Shown here piece after piece: positions 21,711-33,449 of a DNA stretch of 64,000 nucleotides. Every line of letters begins with the position of its first letter. Position 1 is the first letter of the stretch. The position numbers were made by a program, and so were the translations under genes. This DNA comes from Bufo bufo (taxonomy: Eukaryota > Chordata > Amphibia > Anura > Bufonidae), in NCBI RefSeq assembly GCF_905171765.1, contig NC_053390.1, positions 164,340,166 to 164,404,165 of the forward strand, given 5' to 3'. Under the pieces are notes generated by a model that saw only the letters and a list, made by a program, of their open reading frames with translations, was not told the origin of the DNA and did not search any database.

Positions 21711-22576
21711 AATCATTACATGTATGGCCAGCATTAGGAGTTTCTGCTATTCTCCTTATATTGAGCATACGGGTAATGAGATATATTTTTTTCCGTTCAG
21801 CCTCTGGGCTGAAAGAAAAAATGAACGGCACAGATTTCTTCATTCGCATCAATCAATATGGATGAAAAAATCTCTGGCAAAAAAAAAAAAGGAGGGGAAA
21901 GGCGTCTGCCAGGATATAGGAGCTCCGCCCAACATCCAAACCCACTCAGCCCGTATGCCCTGGCAAACCCGATTTCTCCATTCACATCAATCGATGTGGA
22001 TGAATCAATCATTGCCGGGATTATTATTTTTTTTATATATATACAAAGTGTTTGCCAAAGCATATGAACACGGCCCCTCAGCTCTTAAGCCTCGGCAAAC
22101 GTATCTTTTTTACTGCAGAGGATAAATCTCGTCTTGCATCGCCGCATACACCGACTTTTGTGTTATCTAACAGCAGCGCAATGCTTCTGTCAGAATGCAC
22201 ATCAGTGCTGCAGCTGGTTCATCGGTTGGTCCACCTAGAAGGTAAAAAAAAAAAAAAAAAAAACCAGGCCGCTACGCAATCAATTTATTAACATTAACTT
22301 TATATAACATTTGAAACAGAACATTAACGTTTATAAACTTTATAGAATTTTTGGAACATTAACTTTTTTGCTTACCTGTGATTTTTTATTTTTTTTTACC
22401 TTTATAGGACAAACCTCTCCTTCCCCATGGGACAATGTGCAAAGCGCAAATCGCCCAGAGATGTGGCGAAGTACATTATGCACTTTGTCCCAGGTGAAAG
22501 GAGAGGTTTGCAGCAGCTGTGAGTGAAAGGGCCATAAGACCCCTGTGTGCCTGTCCTGTGTGACGCAATCCCTACG
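21711..22576. other. non-coding left part of piggyBac
   Basis: It holds poly-A and poly-T runs and short inverted phrases around 'gatttctccattcacatcaa' and 'tcttcattcgcatcaatc'. The short frames are not transposase. Confidence 0.6.
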
Positions 22577-24520
22577 CTAATAGTGTACATGTGTGTGGTA
22601 CTTCCGGAAACACTCCCCTAAGCATAGGGCAGGGTGGTCAGGGCAGTCAGGACAGAAATAGCGGGTGTCACGCCTTATTCCACTCCTGCTACAGACACGA
22701 CATCTTTTTTCGGGGTGGCGCTTGGGTTGAGGTACCAGCAACGACATTGGGGAAATGTCGCTCGTGTAGACGGCTCACTACACTGGTGGATGGGGCCACG
22801 GAACCTCCTGAATACAGGAGGTTCTCGATCTCTTCCTGAAATTTCAGGGAGGATCCTGTTCTCCCAGCCTTACTGTAGAGAACAAAACTATTGTACATAG
22901 CCAATTGAATTAAATATACAGACACCTTCTTAAATATACAGGCACCAGCGTCTGGTGCGGCGGGACACTAAATAAGGAGCCAACATCTGGTCATTGAAGT
23001 CCACCGCTCCCATGAGCAAATTATAGTCGTGGACCGAGAGGGGCTTTTCAATGACACTGGTTGCTCGTTCTATTTGGATTGTCGGGTCTGCGTGAATGGA
23101 GGAGAGCATGTAAACGTCACGCTTGTCTCTCCATTTCACCGCGAGCAGTTCTTCGTTACACAAGGTAGCCCTCTCCCCCCTTGCAAGACGGGTGGTAACG
23201 AGCCGTTGGGGGAAGCCCCAGCGACTAGGTCGCGCGGTGCCTCAGCAGCCAATCTGTTCTATAAACAAATGCCTGAAGAGGGGCACACTTGGGTAGAAAT
23301 TGTCCACATAAAGATGGTACCCCTTGCCAAATAAGGGTGACACCAAGTCCCAGACTGTCTTCCCACTGCTCCCCAGGTAGTCAGGGCAACCGACCATCTC
23401 CAGGGTCTGATCTTTACCCTCATAGACTCGAAATTTGTGCGTATAGCCTGTGGCCCTTTCACAGAGCTTATACAATTTGACCCCATACCGGGCGCGCTTG
23501 CTTGGGATGTATTGTTTGAAGCCAAGGCGCCCAGTAAAATGTATCAGGGACTCGTCTATGCAGATGTTTTGCTCAGGGTTATACAAATCTGCAAATTTGG
23601 TGTTAAGGTGGTCTATGAGGGGCCGAATTTTGTGGAGCCGGTCAAAAGCTGGGTGGCCTCTGGGACGAGAGGTGCTGTTGTCACTAAAGTGCAGGAAACG
23701 CAGGATGGTCTCAAATCGTGTCCTGGACATGGCAGCAGAGAACATGGGCATGTGAAGAATTGGGTTTGCGGACCAATATGACCGCAATTCATGCTTTTTT
23801 GTCAGGCCCATGTTGAGGAGAAGGCCCAAAAAAGTTTTAAATTCGGAAACTTGGACGGGTTTCCACCGGAAAGACTGGGCATAAGAGCTTCCCGGCGGCT
23901 ATAAATTGAGTGGCATACCGATTTGTTTCTGCCACGACTAAGTCCAAGAGCTCCGCAGTCAAGAACAGCTCAAAAAACCCCAGTGCCGATCCGATCTGAG
24001 CTGTCTCAACCCGAACTCCAGACTGGGCGATGAAAGGGGGAACTACTGGTGCAGCTGAAGTTGGGGGCTGCCAATCAGGGTTTGCCAGCACCTCAGGGAC
24101 TCTAGGGGCTCTACAGGCCTGTCTGTGCGGTGGCTGCGACGGGGGAACTAATGCACGTGCCACCGTACCAGCTTCAACTGCCCTTCTGGTGCTCGCCACT
24201 TCACCATGTTCTACAGCAGTGCTGGTACTAGGTCCAGGATGGGCTGCGCTGCTGGTGTATGCCTCACCACGTAATCTGACAGCGCCAGCCCCACTCTGCT
24301 GCCCTTGAAGTGGATCCTGCGCAACCTGTGGTCTAGCAACACGGGGCCGGGTACGCCTGGTGGTATCAGGGACCTCAACCTCATCGTCCGAACTTTGGGT
24401 CAGACTGCCACTGCTTTCTACAGGTTCGTATTCTGACCCGCTGGATTCGTCAGATGAGGGTTCCCATTCCTCATCCGACTGGGTCAGAATCCTGTAGGCC
24501 TCTTCAGAAGGTATTCCCTG
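22577..24520 (-). pseudogene. piggyBac-type transposase, degraded
   Basis: The transposase excises and inserts the element at TTAA sites. Domains appear in order on the minus strand. First comes an acidic N-terminus (SDEEWEPSSDESSGSEYEP near 24440-24500), then a proline-rich linker and the DDE_Tnp_1_7 core. Catalytic Asp residues are seen in ICIDESLIHF (near 23555), YHLYVDNFYPS (near 23303) and MGAVDFNDQM (near 23000). The gene ends in a cysteine-rich zinc domain (RCRVCSRSGIRRDTRYFC, then CPDCP and C..C) with the stop at 22577-22579. Damage: no clear start codon, a frameshift near 23885, a TGA near 23243, and a small insertion near 22930-22945 that duplicates 'tgtatattta' and shifts the frame. 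All catalytic residues remain readable. Confidence 0.92.
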
Positions 24521-25418
24521 AGACTACCCAAGAAAAAAAGCAAGCCTGTCTTACAAATGGGAGGCTAGCGAAGTACAGGAAGCCGCTGCGATTGATATCA
24601 AAACTGATTTTTTTTTATCGCCGCAGCGATTGTGAAGTGATTGTGCAGTGATTAAAAAAAAAATAATTTTTGTCACTGCGGCGGGGCGGGCGTGGGTGAA
24701 CGCACGTGTGGATGACCGATCAGGCCTGATCGGGCAAACACTGCATTTTGGGTGGAGGGAGAGCTAAGGGGACACTAATACTATTATAGATCTGACTGTG
24801 ATCAGTTCTGATCACTTACAGATACTATAAAAGTACCAATGCTGATTAGCAATAATCAGCGAATCAGTGACTGCGGTGCGGTGGGCTGGGCGCTAACTGA
24901 CGTTAACTACCTACCAAAGGGGCCTAAACTAACCTAAAACCTAACAGTCAATACTGGTGGGGGAAAAAAGTGACAGTTTACACTTATCACTTTTTTCCCT
25001 TTCACTAGTGATTGACAGGGGTGATCAAGGGGTTAATTGGGGTGATGGGGGGGGGAGATCTGGGGCTAAATGTCTTGTGTTTTGTGTACTTACAGTGATG
25101 TGTGATCTCTGCTGGAACCAACCGACGAAAAGGAACCAGCAGAGAGCACAGAAGCCATTTAACACATTATAATATAAATATAATGTGTTATATGGCTTCT
25201 GATTCGATTTTTTGAAAATCACCAGCCTGCCAGCGATGATAATTGGCTGGCAGGCTGGTGACGAACTCCTCCTTTAACTTTTGCCGGCCCGCACTGCACA
25301 TGCCCGGGCCAGCTATGCGCGTGATCTCGTGCCTCGCGAGATGACGCATCAGCGCGTCCAGGAGGAATGAATCGACCGCCTCCGGAACGCAATCCTGCGT
25401 TAGGCGGTCCGGAGGCGG
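24521..25418. other. right (5') part of piggyBac
   Basis: Presumed promoter side of the transposase gene. It contains several inverted pairs, e.g. 'cagcctgccagcgatgat' with 'attggctggcaggctg' near 25223-25257, 'tataatgtgttatatggctt' with its complement near 25150-25200, and 'aaagtgacagttt' with 'aaaaagtga'. No gene was seen. Confidence 0.5.
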
Positions 25419-25422
25419 TTAA

Positions 25423-26241
25423 AGACCACACCAAATGCTTGAAATAACTTTTTTATTCACTTCAACTTTTCTTCATATATAACACTGCCGCCTCCGCAGC
25501 AGATAGTCCATGTACATAACACTTGTTGAAAATATATTTAAAAATGGCCGTATGCATAGGATGGTGGTTCCACTGTTCAATCTTGTCATTCAACATAAAA
25601 TGGTGGATATATTTCTCTCTTGAGTATCTGTACTCTCACTTTAAGTTATTTGAGCACTTTATGATCTCTCTGAGAGGTATATCTGAGGTCTAACTATTAG
25701 TTCACTTGCTCAATTTGGTCGCAATTTGCAATATGCTGTTAGGAGTAACTATTTGCAGATTGGTTGAGTATGATCTGGTATGGTTGTATGCAATTTGGAT
25801 TGCAATATGGAATTTGAATTTGGATTGTGAAATTTGTAGTTTGCAATTGTATGGTATTTGCAATTGGTGGAAGTGTAAGTAAACACACATATAACTGGTT
25901 CAGTATACAGTTCTAATCACTATATTAACAGTAGGAACATTATATAACTGTTTTAAATACCTATTTTGACCTATCTGCTTCCATAAAACACAGCTCTTAG
26001 TGGAGTGAATGACTGTTCAGCTTCTCTCTCTGGTGAATAATAATTTCTGGCAGCTTCTGCTAGGGAATTTCCCACATAGGCTGTGTGTGAGGCTGGCTGT
26101 GATTGGTCTAGACTCCCGCCCAGCAACAACAGTTTAACTCTATGCTTTCTGTTGTTTCTGCTGTGTCATTGAGCTTACCTCACATCCATATAATGAATCT
26201 TAAAGGCATATTATCTTTTCTGCTTCTGTGAACACAATATA
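25423..26241 (-). mobile_element. candidate 3' LTR of the BEL/Pao element
   Basis: Read on the minus strand this 0.8-kb block lies just downstream of truncated BEL pol. It shows LTR-like elements in order: a CCAAT box (gaccaatcacag near 26105), several short AT-rich repeats around 'gcaatttggatt', and AATAAA with the GT-rich 'catttggtgtggtc' just before the piggyBac junction. Together with 27828-27955 it would be one LTR split by Tc1 copy 2. The 5' copy that would prove it was not found, so this is inference. Confidence 0.4.
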
Positions 26242-27827
26242 TACACTGCTCAAAAAAATAAAGGGAACACTTAAACAACACAATGTAACTCCAAGTCAAT
26301 CACACTTCTGTGAAATCAAACTGTCCACTTAGGAAGCAACACTGAGTGACAATCAATTTCACATGCTGTTGTGCAAATGGGATAGACAACAGGTGGAAAT
26401 TATAGGCAATTAGCAAGACAAACCCAATAAAGGAGTGGTTCTGCAGGTGGTGACCACAGACCACTTCTCAGTTCCTATGCTTCCTGGCTGATGTGTTGGT
26501 CACTTTTGAATGCTGGCGGTGCTTTCACTCTAGTGGTAGCATAAGACGGAGTCTACAACCCACACAAGTGGCTCAGGTAGTGCAGCTTATCCAGGATGGC
26601 ACATCAACACGAGCTGTGGCAAGAAGGTTTGCTGTGTCTGTCAGCGTAGTGTCCAGAGCATGGAGGCGCTACCAGGAGACAGGCCAGTACATCAGGAGAC
26701 GTGGAGGAGGCTGTAGGAGGGCAACAACCCAGCAGCAGGACCGCTACCTCCGCCTTTGTGCAAGGAGGAACAGGAGGAGCACTGCCAGAGCCCTGCAAAA
26801 TGACCTCCAGCAGGCCACAAATGTGCATGTGTCTGCTCAAACGGTCAGAAACAGACTCCATGAGGGTGATATGAGGGCCTGACGTCCACAGGTGGGGGTT
26901 GTGCTTACAGCCCAACACTGTGCAGGACGTTTGGCATTTGCCAGAGAACACCAAGATTGGCAAATTCGCCACTGGCGCCCTGTGCTCTTCACAGATGAAA
27001 GCAGGTTCACACTGAGCACATGTGACAGACGTGACAGAGTCTTGAGACGCCGTGGAGAACGTTCTGCTGCCTGCAACATCCTCCAGCATGACCGGTTTGG
27101 CATTGGGTCAGTAATGGTGTGGGGTGGCATTTCTTTGGAGGGCCGCACAGCCCTCCATGTGCTCGCCAGAGGTAGCCTGACTGCCATTAGGTACCGAGAT
27201 GAGATCCTCAGACCCCTTGTGAGACCATATGCTGGTGCGGTTGGCCCTGGGTTCCTCCTAATGCAAGACAATGCTAGACCACATGTGGCTGAAGTGTGTC
27301 AGCAGTTCCTGCAAGACGAAGGCATTGATGCTATGGACTGGCCCGCCCGTTCTCCAGACCTGAATCCAATTGAGCACATCTGGGACATCATGTCTCGCTC
27401 TATCCACCAATGTCAAGTTGCACCACAGACTGTCCAGGAGTTGGCAGATGCTTTAGTCCAGGTCTGGGAGGAGATCCCTCAGGAGACCGTCCGCCACCTC
27501 ATCAGGAGCATGCACAGGCGTTGTAGGGAGGTCATACAGGCACGTGGAGGCCACACACACTACTGAGCCTCATTTTGACTTGTTTTAAGGACATTACATC
27601 AAAGTTGGATCAGCCTGTAGTGTGTTTTTCCACTTTAATTTTGAGTGTGACTCCAAATCCAGACCTTCATGGGTTAAAAAATTTGATTTCCATTTTTTTA
27701 TTTTTGTGTGATTTTGTTGTCAGCACATTCAACTATGTAAAGAACAAAGTATTTCAGAAGAATATTTAATTAATTCAGATCTAGGATGTGTTATTTTTGT
27801 GTTCCCTTTATTTTTTTGAGCAGTGTA
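26242..27827 (+). mobile_element. Tc1/mariner transposon, DD34E family, copy 2
   Basis: Complete ends: TA plus CACTGCTCAAAAAAATAAAG on the left (26242) and the exact complement plus TA on the right (27826-27827), about 1.59 kb in all. Subterminal sequences match copies 1 and 3. The gene runs on the plus strand. It is inserted in the candidate BEL LTR. Confidence 0.96.
26493..27566 (+). pseudogene. Tc1-family transposase (DD34E), copy 2, one nonsense codon
   Basis: This is the best-preserved of the three copies: a single frame of about 357 codons interrupted only by TGA at 26880-26882, where copies 1 and 3 have CGA (Arg). The change fits decay of a methylated CpG. The N-terminal part holds two helix-turn-helix regions ([31 protein letters not shown]) and the basic linker [10 protein letters not shown]. 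The catalytic residues are intact: LFTDESRF (Asp near 26994), LMQDNARPH (Asp near 27267) and NPIEHIWD (Glu near 27372). The Met of the usual SMRRSLQ start is Ile here, but an upstream ATG at 26493 is in frame. Confidence 0.94.
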
Positions 27828-27954
27828 TAACAGTTATATGACATCCAAATATGAAGTCACTATAAATAACTCTGCTTTTGTCTTTAACACACAAACATAG
27901 GAACTGTATTAAGGTTATTGGCAGGTTTAGCTGTATACACATATAAATTTGCGA
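27828..27954 (-). mobile_element. start of the candidate BEL LTR, right of Tc1 copy 2
   Basis: This 127-bp flank joins across Tc1 copy 2 with 26241. Read on the minus strand it follows the last recognisable RT codons, with stops in all frames. Confidence 0.35.
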
Positions 27955-28585
27955 AGGCGCAGGTTTCCTCTTGCGCATAACTCTTGGCTTTCTTTCACTA
28001 GTTTGATTGCAGATTCTGTGGACTCTAGATTTATAAGACCATCATCTACATGGAGATATTTGCTGCTGATGGGCAATCCTTTTCATTTTTATTGGCCAGG
28101 TACTTCATAACATAATTGGCGCAACCTGGAGATGATGCTGCTCCAAACAAGTATACTTTCATTCTGTATTCTGCTGGCTCTAAATCTGTATCTCTGTCCT
28201 CCCACCATAGAAACTTCAGGAAGTCTCTATCTTCATTCTTCAAATCAAAATGGTGGAACATCTTTTCAACTTCACACATGACCACTACGGGATACTATCT
28301 GAATCTACAGAGCACTCCAGGCTGAGTGTTTGTAAGATCCGGTCCTTTTAGTAGATGATCATTCAATGCAACACCATCATACTTTGCTGAGCAATCAAAT
28401 ACCACTCTAATCTTATATGGTTTCTTTGAGTGGTAGACACCTTGATGTGGGATGTACCACACTTCTCCTTCTTTAGGCTGATTATTAACTTTCTCTGCAT
28501 GTCCTTTTTCAAGGATGTCTTCCATGAATTTCAAATAATCATTCTTGAGTTTGGATCTCTTCCCATCCTTTTCTTCAAACATTTC
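27955..28585 (-). pseudogene. BEL/Pao reverse transcriptase, truncated
   Basis: The minus strand carries the front half of the Pao-type RT. Recognisable motifs are VVFDCSAKYDGVALND followed by HLLKGPDLTN (near 28380), EVEKMFHHFDL, RDFLKFLWWEDRD and YRMKVYLFGAASSPGCANYV. The catalytic box appears as HVDDGLINLESTESA near 28040 in another frame. The frame is broken near 28300 and 28050. Sequence after LRKF is missing, so the RT thumb, RNase H and integrase are deleted. Confidence 0.9.
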
Positions 28586-29520
28586 AATCTTGCTAGGGTA
28601 AGATTTCTGTTATTTGGCAGAAGAGGTTGTTCTCTAAAAAGTAAGGGCATTTCAAGATGACCTTGTTGATTCTTCTGAATACGAGTGTTTACAAACGTTA
28701 TGTCTTCTTGGGATACACTCTTTTCTTTAGAACTTATGTCTGCAAAGTCAGATTCAAGGATCTTGATTACTTTTGCTGGACTTACTGTTGGTAACTCTTG
28801 GACAGATATTCGATGACGCAATCCTGTCACCTGTCTTGAGCTTGCGATCTGCTGTTTTCCTCCAAAAACACCCCATCCTAGATCAGTTTGAACAGTGTAG
28901 GGTTCACCCTTTCCTCCTATGATTACCTTTTGTGGTACCAAGGCTTCGGTACAATCGTAGCCTATCAACAGTCCAACACCAAACTCCTTCAGCGGGGACA
29001 TTTCATGTTATATGACAGATAGGTGCTCCCATTTATTGGCTGTTTCACAGGTAGGTATGTGATCTCGATCTAGAGGTATATCGTATTTTGTATAAGCTGA
29101 AGGTAGATCTAATGTGAAGTTTGAATGACGTCCTCTAATTCTCTGTCCTTTGACCCTTTGACTGTTCACTAATGTGTTTCTCCCCATCATTGTGGTGAGT
29201 TTGAGCTTCACTGGTTCTGTAGCCACTTGTAATTTCTTGCAGATTTCTTGATCAATGAAGGTGACGTCACTCTGGGCATCCAGTAGCGCATAGGCGTATA
29301 CCTTCTTGTTCCTCCTTTTAGGATTTGAAATGCACACTGATACAACCATTGATGTGCCATTGCTTTCTCCTTCCCTCACTCTGCAAGACAATACCGATAC
29401 TTTCTTTCCTTCCTCAGTATCTTTAAGTATTGAGGATTTATCTTTCTTTGCACGTTCTTCATGTAGTGGGAAGGATGGTGTCAATTGCAAACACTGCATG
29501 TGGACTTTTTCTTACACTCC
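28531..29520 (-). pseudogene. BEL/Pao protease and pol N-terminal region
   Basis: Two neighbouring minus-strand frames cover the aspartic protease region. Frame 29008-29499 has KKVYAYALLDAQSDVTFID, where the BEL protease active site (LLD.GS) is altered to LLDAQSD, a form seen in vertebrate BEL elements. Frame 28531-29001 continues with GVGLLIGYDCTEALVP and GWGVFGG, typical of the Pao linker between protease and RT. The frames are separated by a TAA near 29005. Confidence 0.85.
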
Positions 29521-31525
29521 TTACTAACATGGCCTTTTCTTAGACATCCGAAACACAGTTGATTATCCAGTACAATTTTTTTTATTTTATTCTGGGGACT
29601 TCTCCTTCAATTGTTGGCACTTGTGCATGGAGTGGTTCTCTCCACAGAACATACAGTTGAAGGTAGTCTGAAGATTTGTCAGTTCTGTCTCTTTAGCTGC
29701 TGTGTTGGTTGCAAAGCTAGTTGCTCTGGCACGCCTTATCTCTCTTGCAGGCCTTTCTTCTAAGGATTTTAAGACGTAAGATGATGTTACTGGATTACAT
29801 GCTATCCGTGCTTCTTCATTGACGAACTCAGAGAACTCTTTAAAACTTGGGAAGTTCTTACCTAGATCTAACTGTTTAGTCACATAGCAATTCCATCTAG
29901 AAGCCACTTCTTCAGGTAGCTTAGTTAGCATCCTGTGGTTTTCTAGATAGTCGTTCAGTACTTCCAGTCCTTGAACATGTGGGATGGCATTGCTGCATGC
30001 TTGCAGAAAGTCACCATACTTTTGGAGTCTGAAGTGTTCTTTAGGACCTATTTTAGGCCAATTATTCAATTTCTCTCTAAAGGCTCTTTGTACTAAGAAA
30101 GGATGACCATATCTTGCATTCAATTTTTCCCAAGCTTGTTTGGAGGCTTCTTCATCTTTTCTATAGAAGTTACCTTCAAGAACTTCCTTGGCTTCTCCAC
30201 CAACATATCTCTGAAGGTAGAATAACTTGTCGTCTGGACTGAAGCAATGATGCCCAATGAATCATTTCAAAGTTTGCTTTCCACTCTATGAACTTCAGTA
30301 GTCTCCTGAAAATACAGTAGGTTCCAGAATGGGAAGTCTAGCAAGGACTGCTCTCTGTGGTCTTGCTGGGACAATGGTTGTAACATTCTGCTGACGGTTG
30401 CAGTGACATCTAGGAATAGAATAATCCAGTTCTATTTTCTCATTTAGTTCTGAATTAGGGAAGTCCTCTTCTTAATTTTTTCCGTTAGAGATAGAAGGTA
30501 AGTTCACACACCTTTTTCCTAACACTGGACTATGTCTCTCTTTGTCTTTCTGGGTAGGGATGGAAGGATAATGACTTATTTCCTCACTAAGTGCTGGAGA
30601 TTTCCTTCCTTTATCCTGGGCGTATGGAGGAAAATAGGAGTCCATTTCTTCACTTAGTACAGATTTGAACCTAAGACTACTCTGATTCATATCCTGTTCA
30701 TGTACTCTAAGTCTGGCTTCTATGATCTTAACTTCTTTTTGCCTTTCCAGACTTTTCATCTGTTGGCGCTGTGCCTTGATTTCAGCTTCCTTTTCAGCCA
30801 CCAGTTGGCGCTGCGCCTCGATGGCAGCTTCCATCTCAATTTCTGCTCTCTTGACAGCAAGTTGTTCAGCAAATTCCTTTCTTTTGGCTAAAGTACTTGA
30901 GGACTCTGATACGGGGGCGGCACTTCTGCTAACGAAGGAAGTCCCACTTGTAATTGTGGTTCCACCTAAGGACCTAGAATAGTCTCTCATAAAGAGCTTG
31001 TTCATTTTCCTTCTTGCTTTAACATCACCATAGTTTTCTGCATATGATAGTTCTCTCATAAGCTTTACTAAATCTTTAGTGACCGCAGTACATGTGTCCA
31101 TGTTCCTTACAATGTCCTGGGAAGGTGTCGTAAGCGGACCGCAGGTTGACATATGCTGCCTTAAGCTCTGATTCAGATTCTTCTACCATCTCTAACATAT
31201 CACTCAAGTTCCCTTTTATACTTTCTTGTTTTAACTTTCCACGAATGCCTTTAATGATAATTTCCACTTTTCATACATTCTGGCGAACTTTTTTCCTTTT
31301 AATGCTGCTTCTTGCTTCGTGCTCCAAATTTTCCAGCATCTTTGGGGTCAGTTTTCTGGCATGTGATGAACGTCTCATCTGTTTGGGCTATATTGGCTTG
31401 AGGCAAGACTAATGCTGCATCAGACTCTCCTACTTCAGACAGGTTCTCTTGCTCTTCCCCCTCTACTCCATCTATATTTGCATCCCTCTAACAGTGGCAT
31501 AGTAATATCAGGTTCAGACATTTTA
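29521..31525 (-). pseudogene. BEL/Pao gag remnant
   Basis: On the minus strand, from right to left: a start-like ATG at about 31521 (MSEPDITMPLLEG) and broken frames with EESESELKAAYVNLRSAYD. These lead into a long coiled-coil-like, Lys/Glu-rich stretch (30472-31152, with RAEIEMEAAIEAQRQL repeats). The capsid-like block follows (29587-30123, HPFLVQRAFREKLNNWPKIG, EVASRWNCYV), ending in a CCHC zinc knuckle, CMFCGENHSMHKC. A second knuckle is partly visible near 29545. Frameshifts lie near 31130, 30470, 30130 and 29580. About 340 bp (30130-30470) between the coiled coil and capsid hold only short pieces. Confidence 0.85.
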
Positions 31526-32241
31526 CTTTAAATGCTATAACAATCAATATGAATATTAAAGAACCTTTCACTTTAAATGCAATACTGACAAATGCAGAAA
31601 ATAATGACTTTCACTTTAAATACTTTAGAGTCCGTGTAATACAAACTGTCTTTGTTTTACTTTATTTCTAAACACGAAAATGTCTCTTTATGCCAAAGCC
31701 TATATGCAATTATAAGTAATAAAAGGAAAGCTCTGACCTTATTTTGAAGAGCAGGAACAAATGTCAGTCTTAAAGGAGGTGTGTCTTTTCTTGATATGAT
31801 GGGATGCTCTGCGCTGACTTGCAATGCTCTGTGCAGACTTGCGATGCTTGCTATGCGCTGGCTTGGATACGCTGCTTGTGATGTTATGTGCTGACTTGCG
31901 ATTCTTTGTGCTGACTTGCGATGCGCTGGCTTGGATATGCTGCTGCAGGCTTTAGGGCCTAGTGGCGGGAAAGTAGCTGGCTGCAGTACGTGGTCTCTCC
32001 GTGGATAGCGGTGCGGGCTTTCTAGCTCTGGACTTTGGCCTCCCACCATGCGTCTCTTTCTCTTTCTATGGATCGCAGGAGGGTTGGCGCTCTTTCTCTG
32101 ACTATCTTGCCTTTGCCGTTCTGCCACCTTAAGAGTCGGACGCAGTTTGACTAATGCACATCTTCCCAAAACTATAGACTCAATGTACCCTCATATAAGT
32201 TGGCAACTCATTTCCTTGTTCCATTTGAAGTGTTGAGGCAA
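31526..32241. other. BEL leader region or older DNA; short tandem phrase
   Basis: 'cactttaaatgc' recurs near 31568 and 31610. From 31795 to 31945 the phrases 'gctgacttgcgatgc' and 'gcgctggcttggata' are repeated about five times. An identifiable 5' LTR matching 25423-26241 was not found. Confidence 0.4.
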
Positions 32242-32520
32242 TTAAAGGGGTTATCCAAGGCTATAAACTGCCCCCCCCCCATATGCCTGGCCCCTCACAT
32301 TGAATATACTTACCCGACTCCCCACTTGCTGCTGCCCGCGCCTGGTGCACGCACCGCTGCTGCTGCTGCTTCTCCCCATGCGCGGGATGAAAAGATCGGG
32401 GGGAAGCAGCCAATGGCAGACGGGGACAGGGACAAGCCTCCCTAGCATTACCCGTCTTGTTGTCAGTTCATGACTTTCTGACTGGCCTTGCTGTAGTTGG
32501 CTGGCCAGTCCCTTCATCTA
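32242..32520. mobile_element. T2/Kolobok-type MITE, left half
   Basis: TTAAAGGGGTTATCCAAGG at 32242 is a typical T2 terminus and is followed by a C run. No complementary right end was found before 33450, so the copy appears truncated. A (gct)n run lies near 32352. Confidence 0.6.
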
Positions 32521-33449
32521 TCTGTAGATGAAGAACCACCCGGATTCATTGAAGGTATTGACCACCCGATTCAAAGGATTATCTCAGGATGGCTAGGACG
32601 GTAGGAGAACAAAGTGCCTTCCAGCTGTATCCAAACAGACACTCCCAGGAAGATGGTTGCTTGGCTTTCGTAGACTCTGAGCTTCTCTGTGATTTTTCAA
32701 GAGGGATCCTCTGAGTCTTTAGGGTATTTGGACCAATCTCCAACCTCTTCCTCGGGGGTAGTCGCGGTCTTCCCTTCTGCTCCATTGTATCATACTAGGA
32801 TGGGAAAACAGTACCATGCGCTCCTGGGGGTGTTCTCTCTTCAAGGTGCAATTACTGAATACTGATACCAGCGCCAATAACCTTGACCCAACTATAGAGG
32901 AAGGTATTGGGGCTGACCATTATCCTCACAGGACCCCTTGTTATCCCAACACCGGTGTCTAAGCAACCAACCATCAGAGGATCGAATCCTCTGCTTCCAC
33001 ATCGATCTGTACCAACAGATAAGGATGGCCACCCTAATAGGTTAGGATATTCGAGGGGAGCTGTGGACAAAGAACCATCTTGTTCTTGATGGCACTGTAT
33101 CCTTGTCTTACTCATGTGTTCTCAGGCTGACTTCCCCCTGTTAACTGTCTTGTGGAGGCCAGTAGAATCCATGGCATAACTCACAATCATACAGGCCACA
33201 CTTGCTGCTATTAATCACTCTGTGTCAAAACTCAATCGGAGCTGTGTTTCCTATCCGGACTTGGCTTAGTTGCACAGTATAACATCACACTGCACCGTGT
33301 GCCAATGTTACCTGTCTGCAACCTTCTACCTGCCCCAGTGCACAGTATAACACAGCCCTACTGAAAACCTTGAGCAAAACCATGTTACCTGTCCGTATCT
33401 GAGAGCTTGGCTGCACAGTATAACATCACACTGCACCGTGTACCAATGT
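32521..33449. other. unclassified; internal 45-bp duplication
   Basis: The phrase 'cacagtataacatcacactg' occurs at about 33275 and 33415, each time followed by 'caccgtgt.ccaatgtta', i.e. two copies 140 bp apart. A minus-strand frame of 87 codons (32852-33115) has a protein-like look but matches no family I recognise. Confidence 0.4.

Larger units (their letters stand above)
20192..25422 (-). mobile_element. piggyBac-superfamily transposon, both ends present
   Basis: The element spans 20196-25418 (about 5.2 kb). It is flanked by TTAA on both sides (20192-20195 and 25419-25422). The termini are CCACCTCAGCTCC on the left and, read inwards, CCGCCTCCGGACC on the right. It contains one transposase gene on the minus strand (about 24520-22577), a 2.4-kb non-coding part left of the gene with repeated foldbacks, and a 0.9-kb right part. 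Size, TTAA duplication and the CC-starting ends fit piggyBac elements. Confidence 0.9.

Noticed and set aside
32960..33000. T-arm-like 'gaggatcgaatcctc' suggesting a tRNA gene
   Set aside because: No matching acceptor stem or A box upstream; a short palindrome is enough to explain it.
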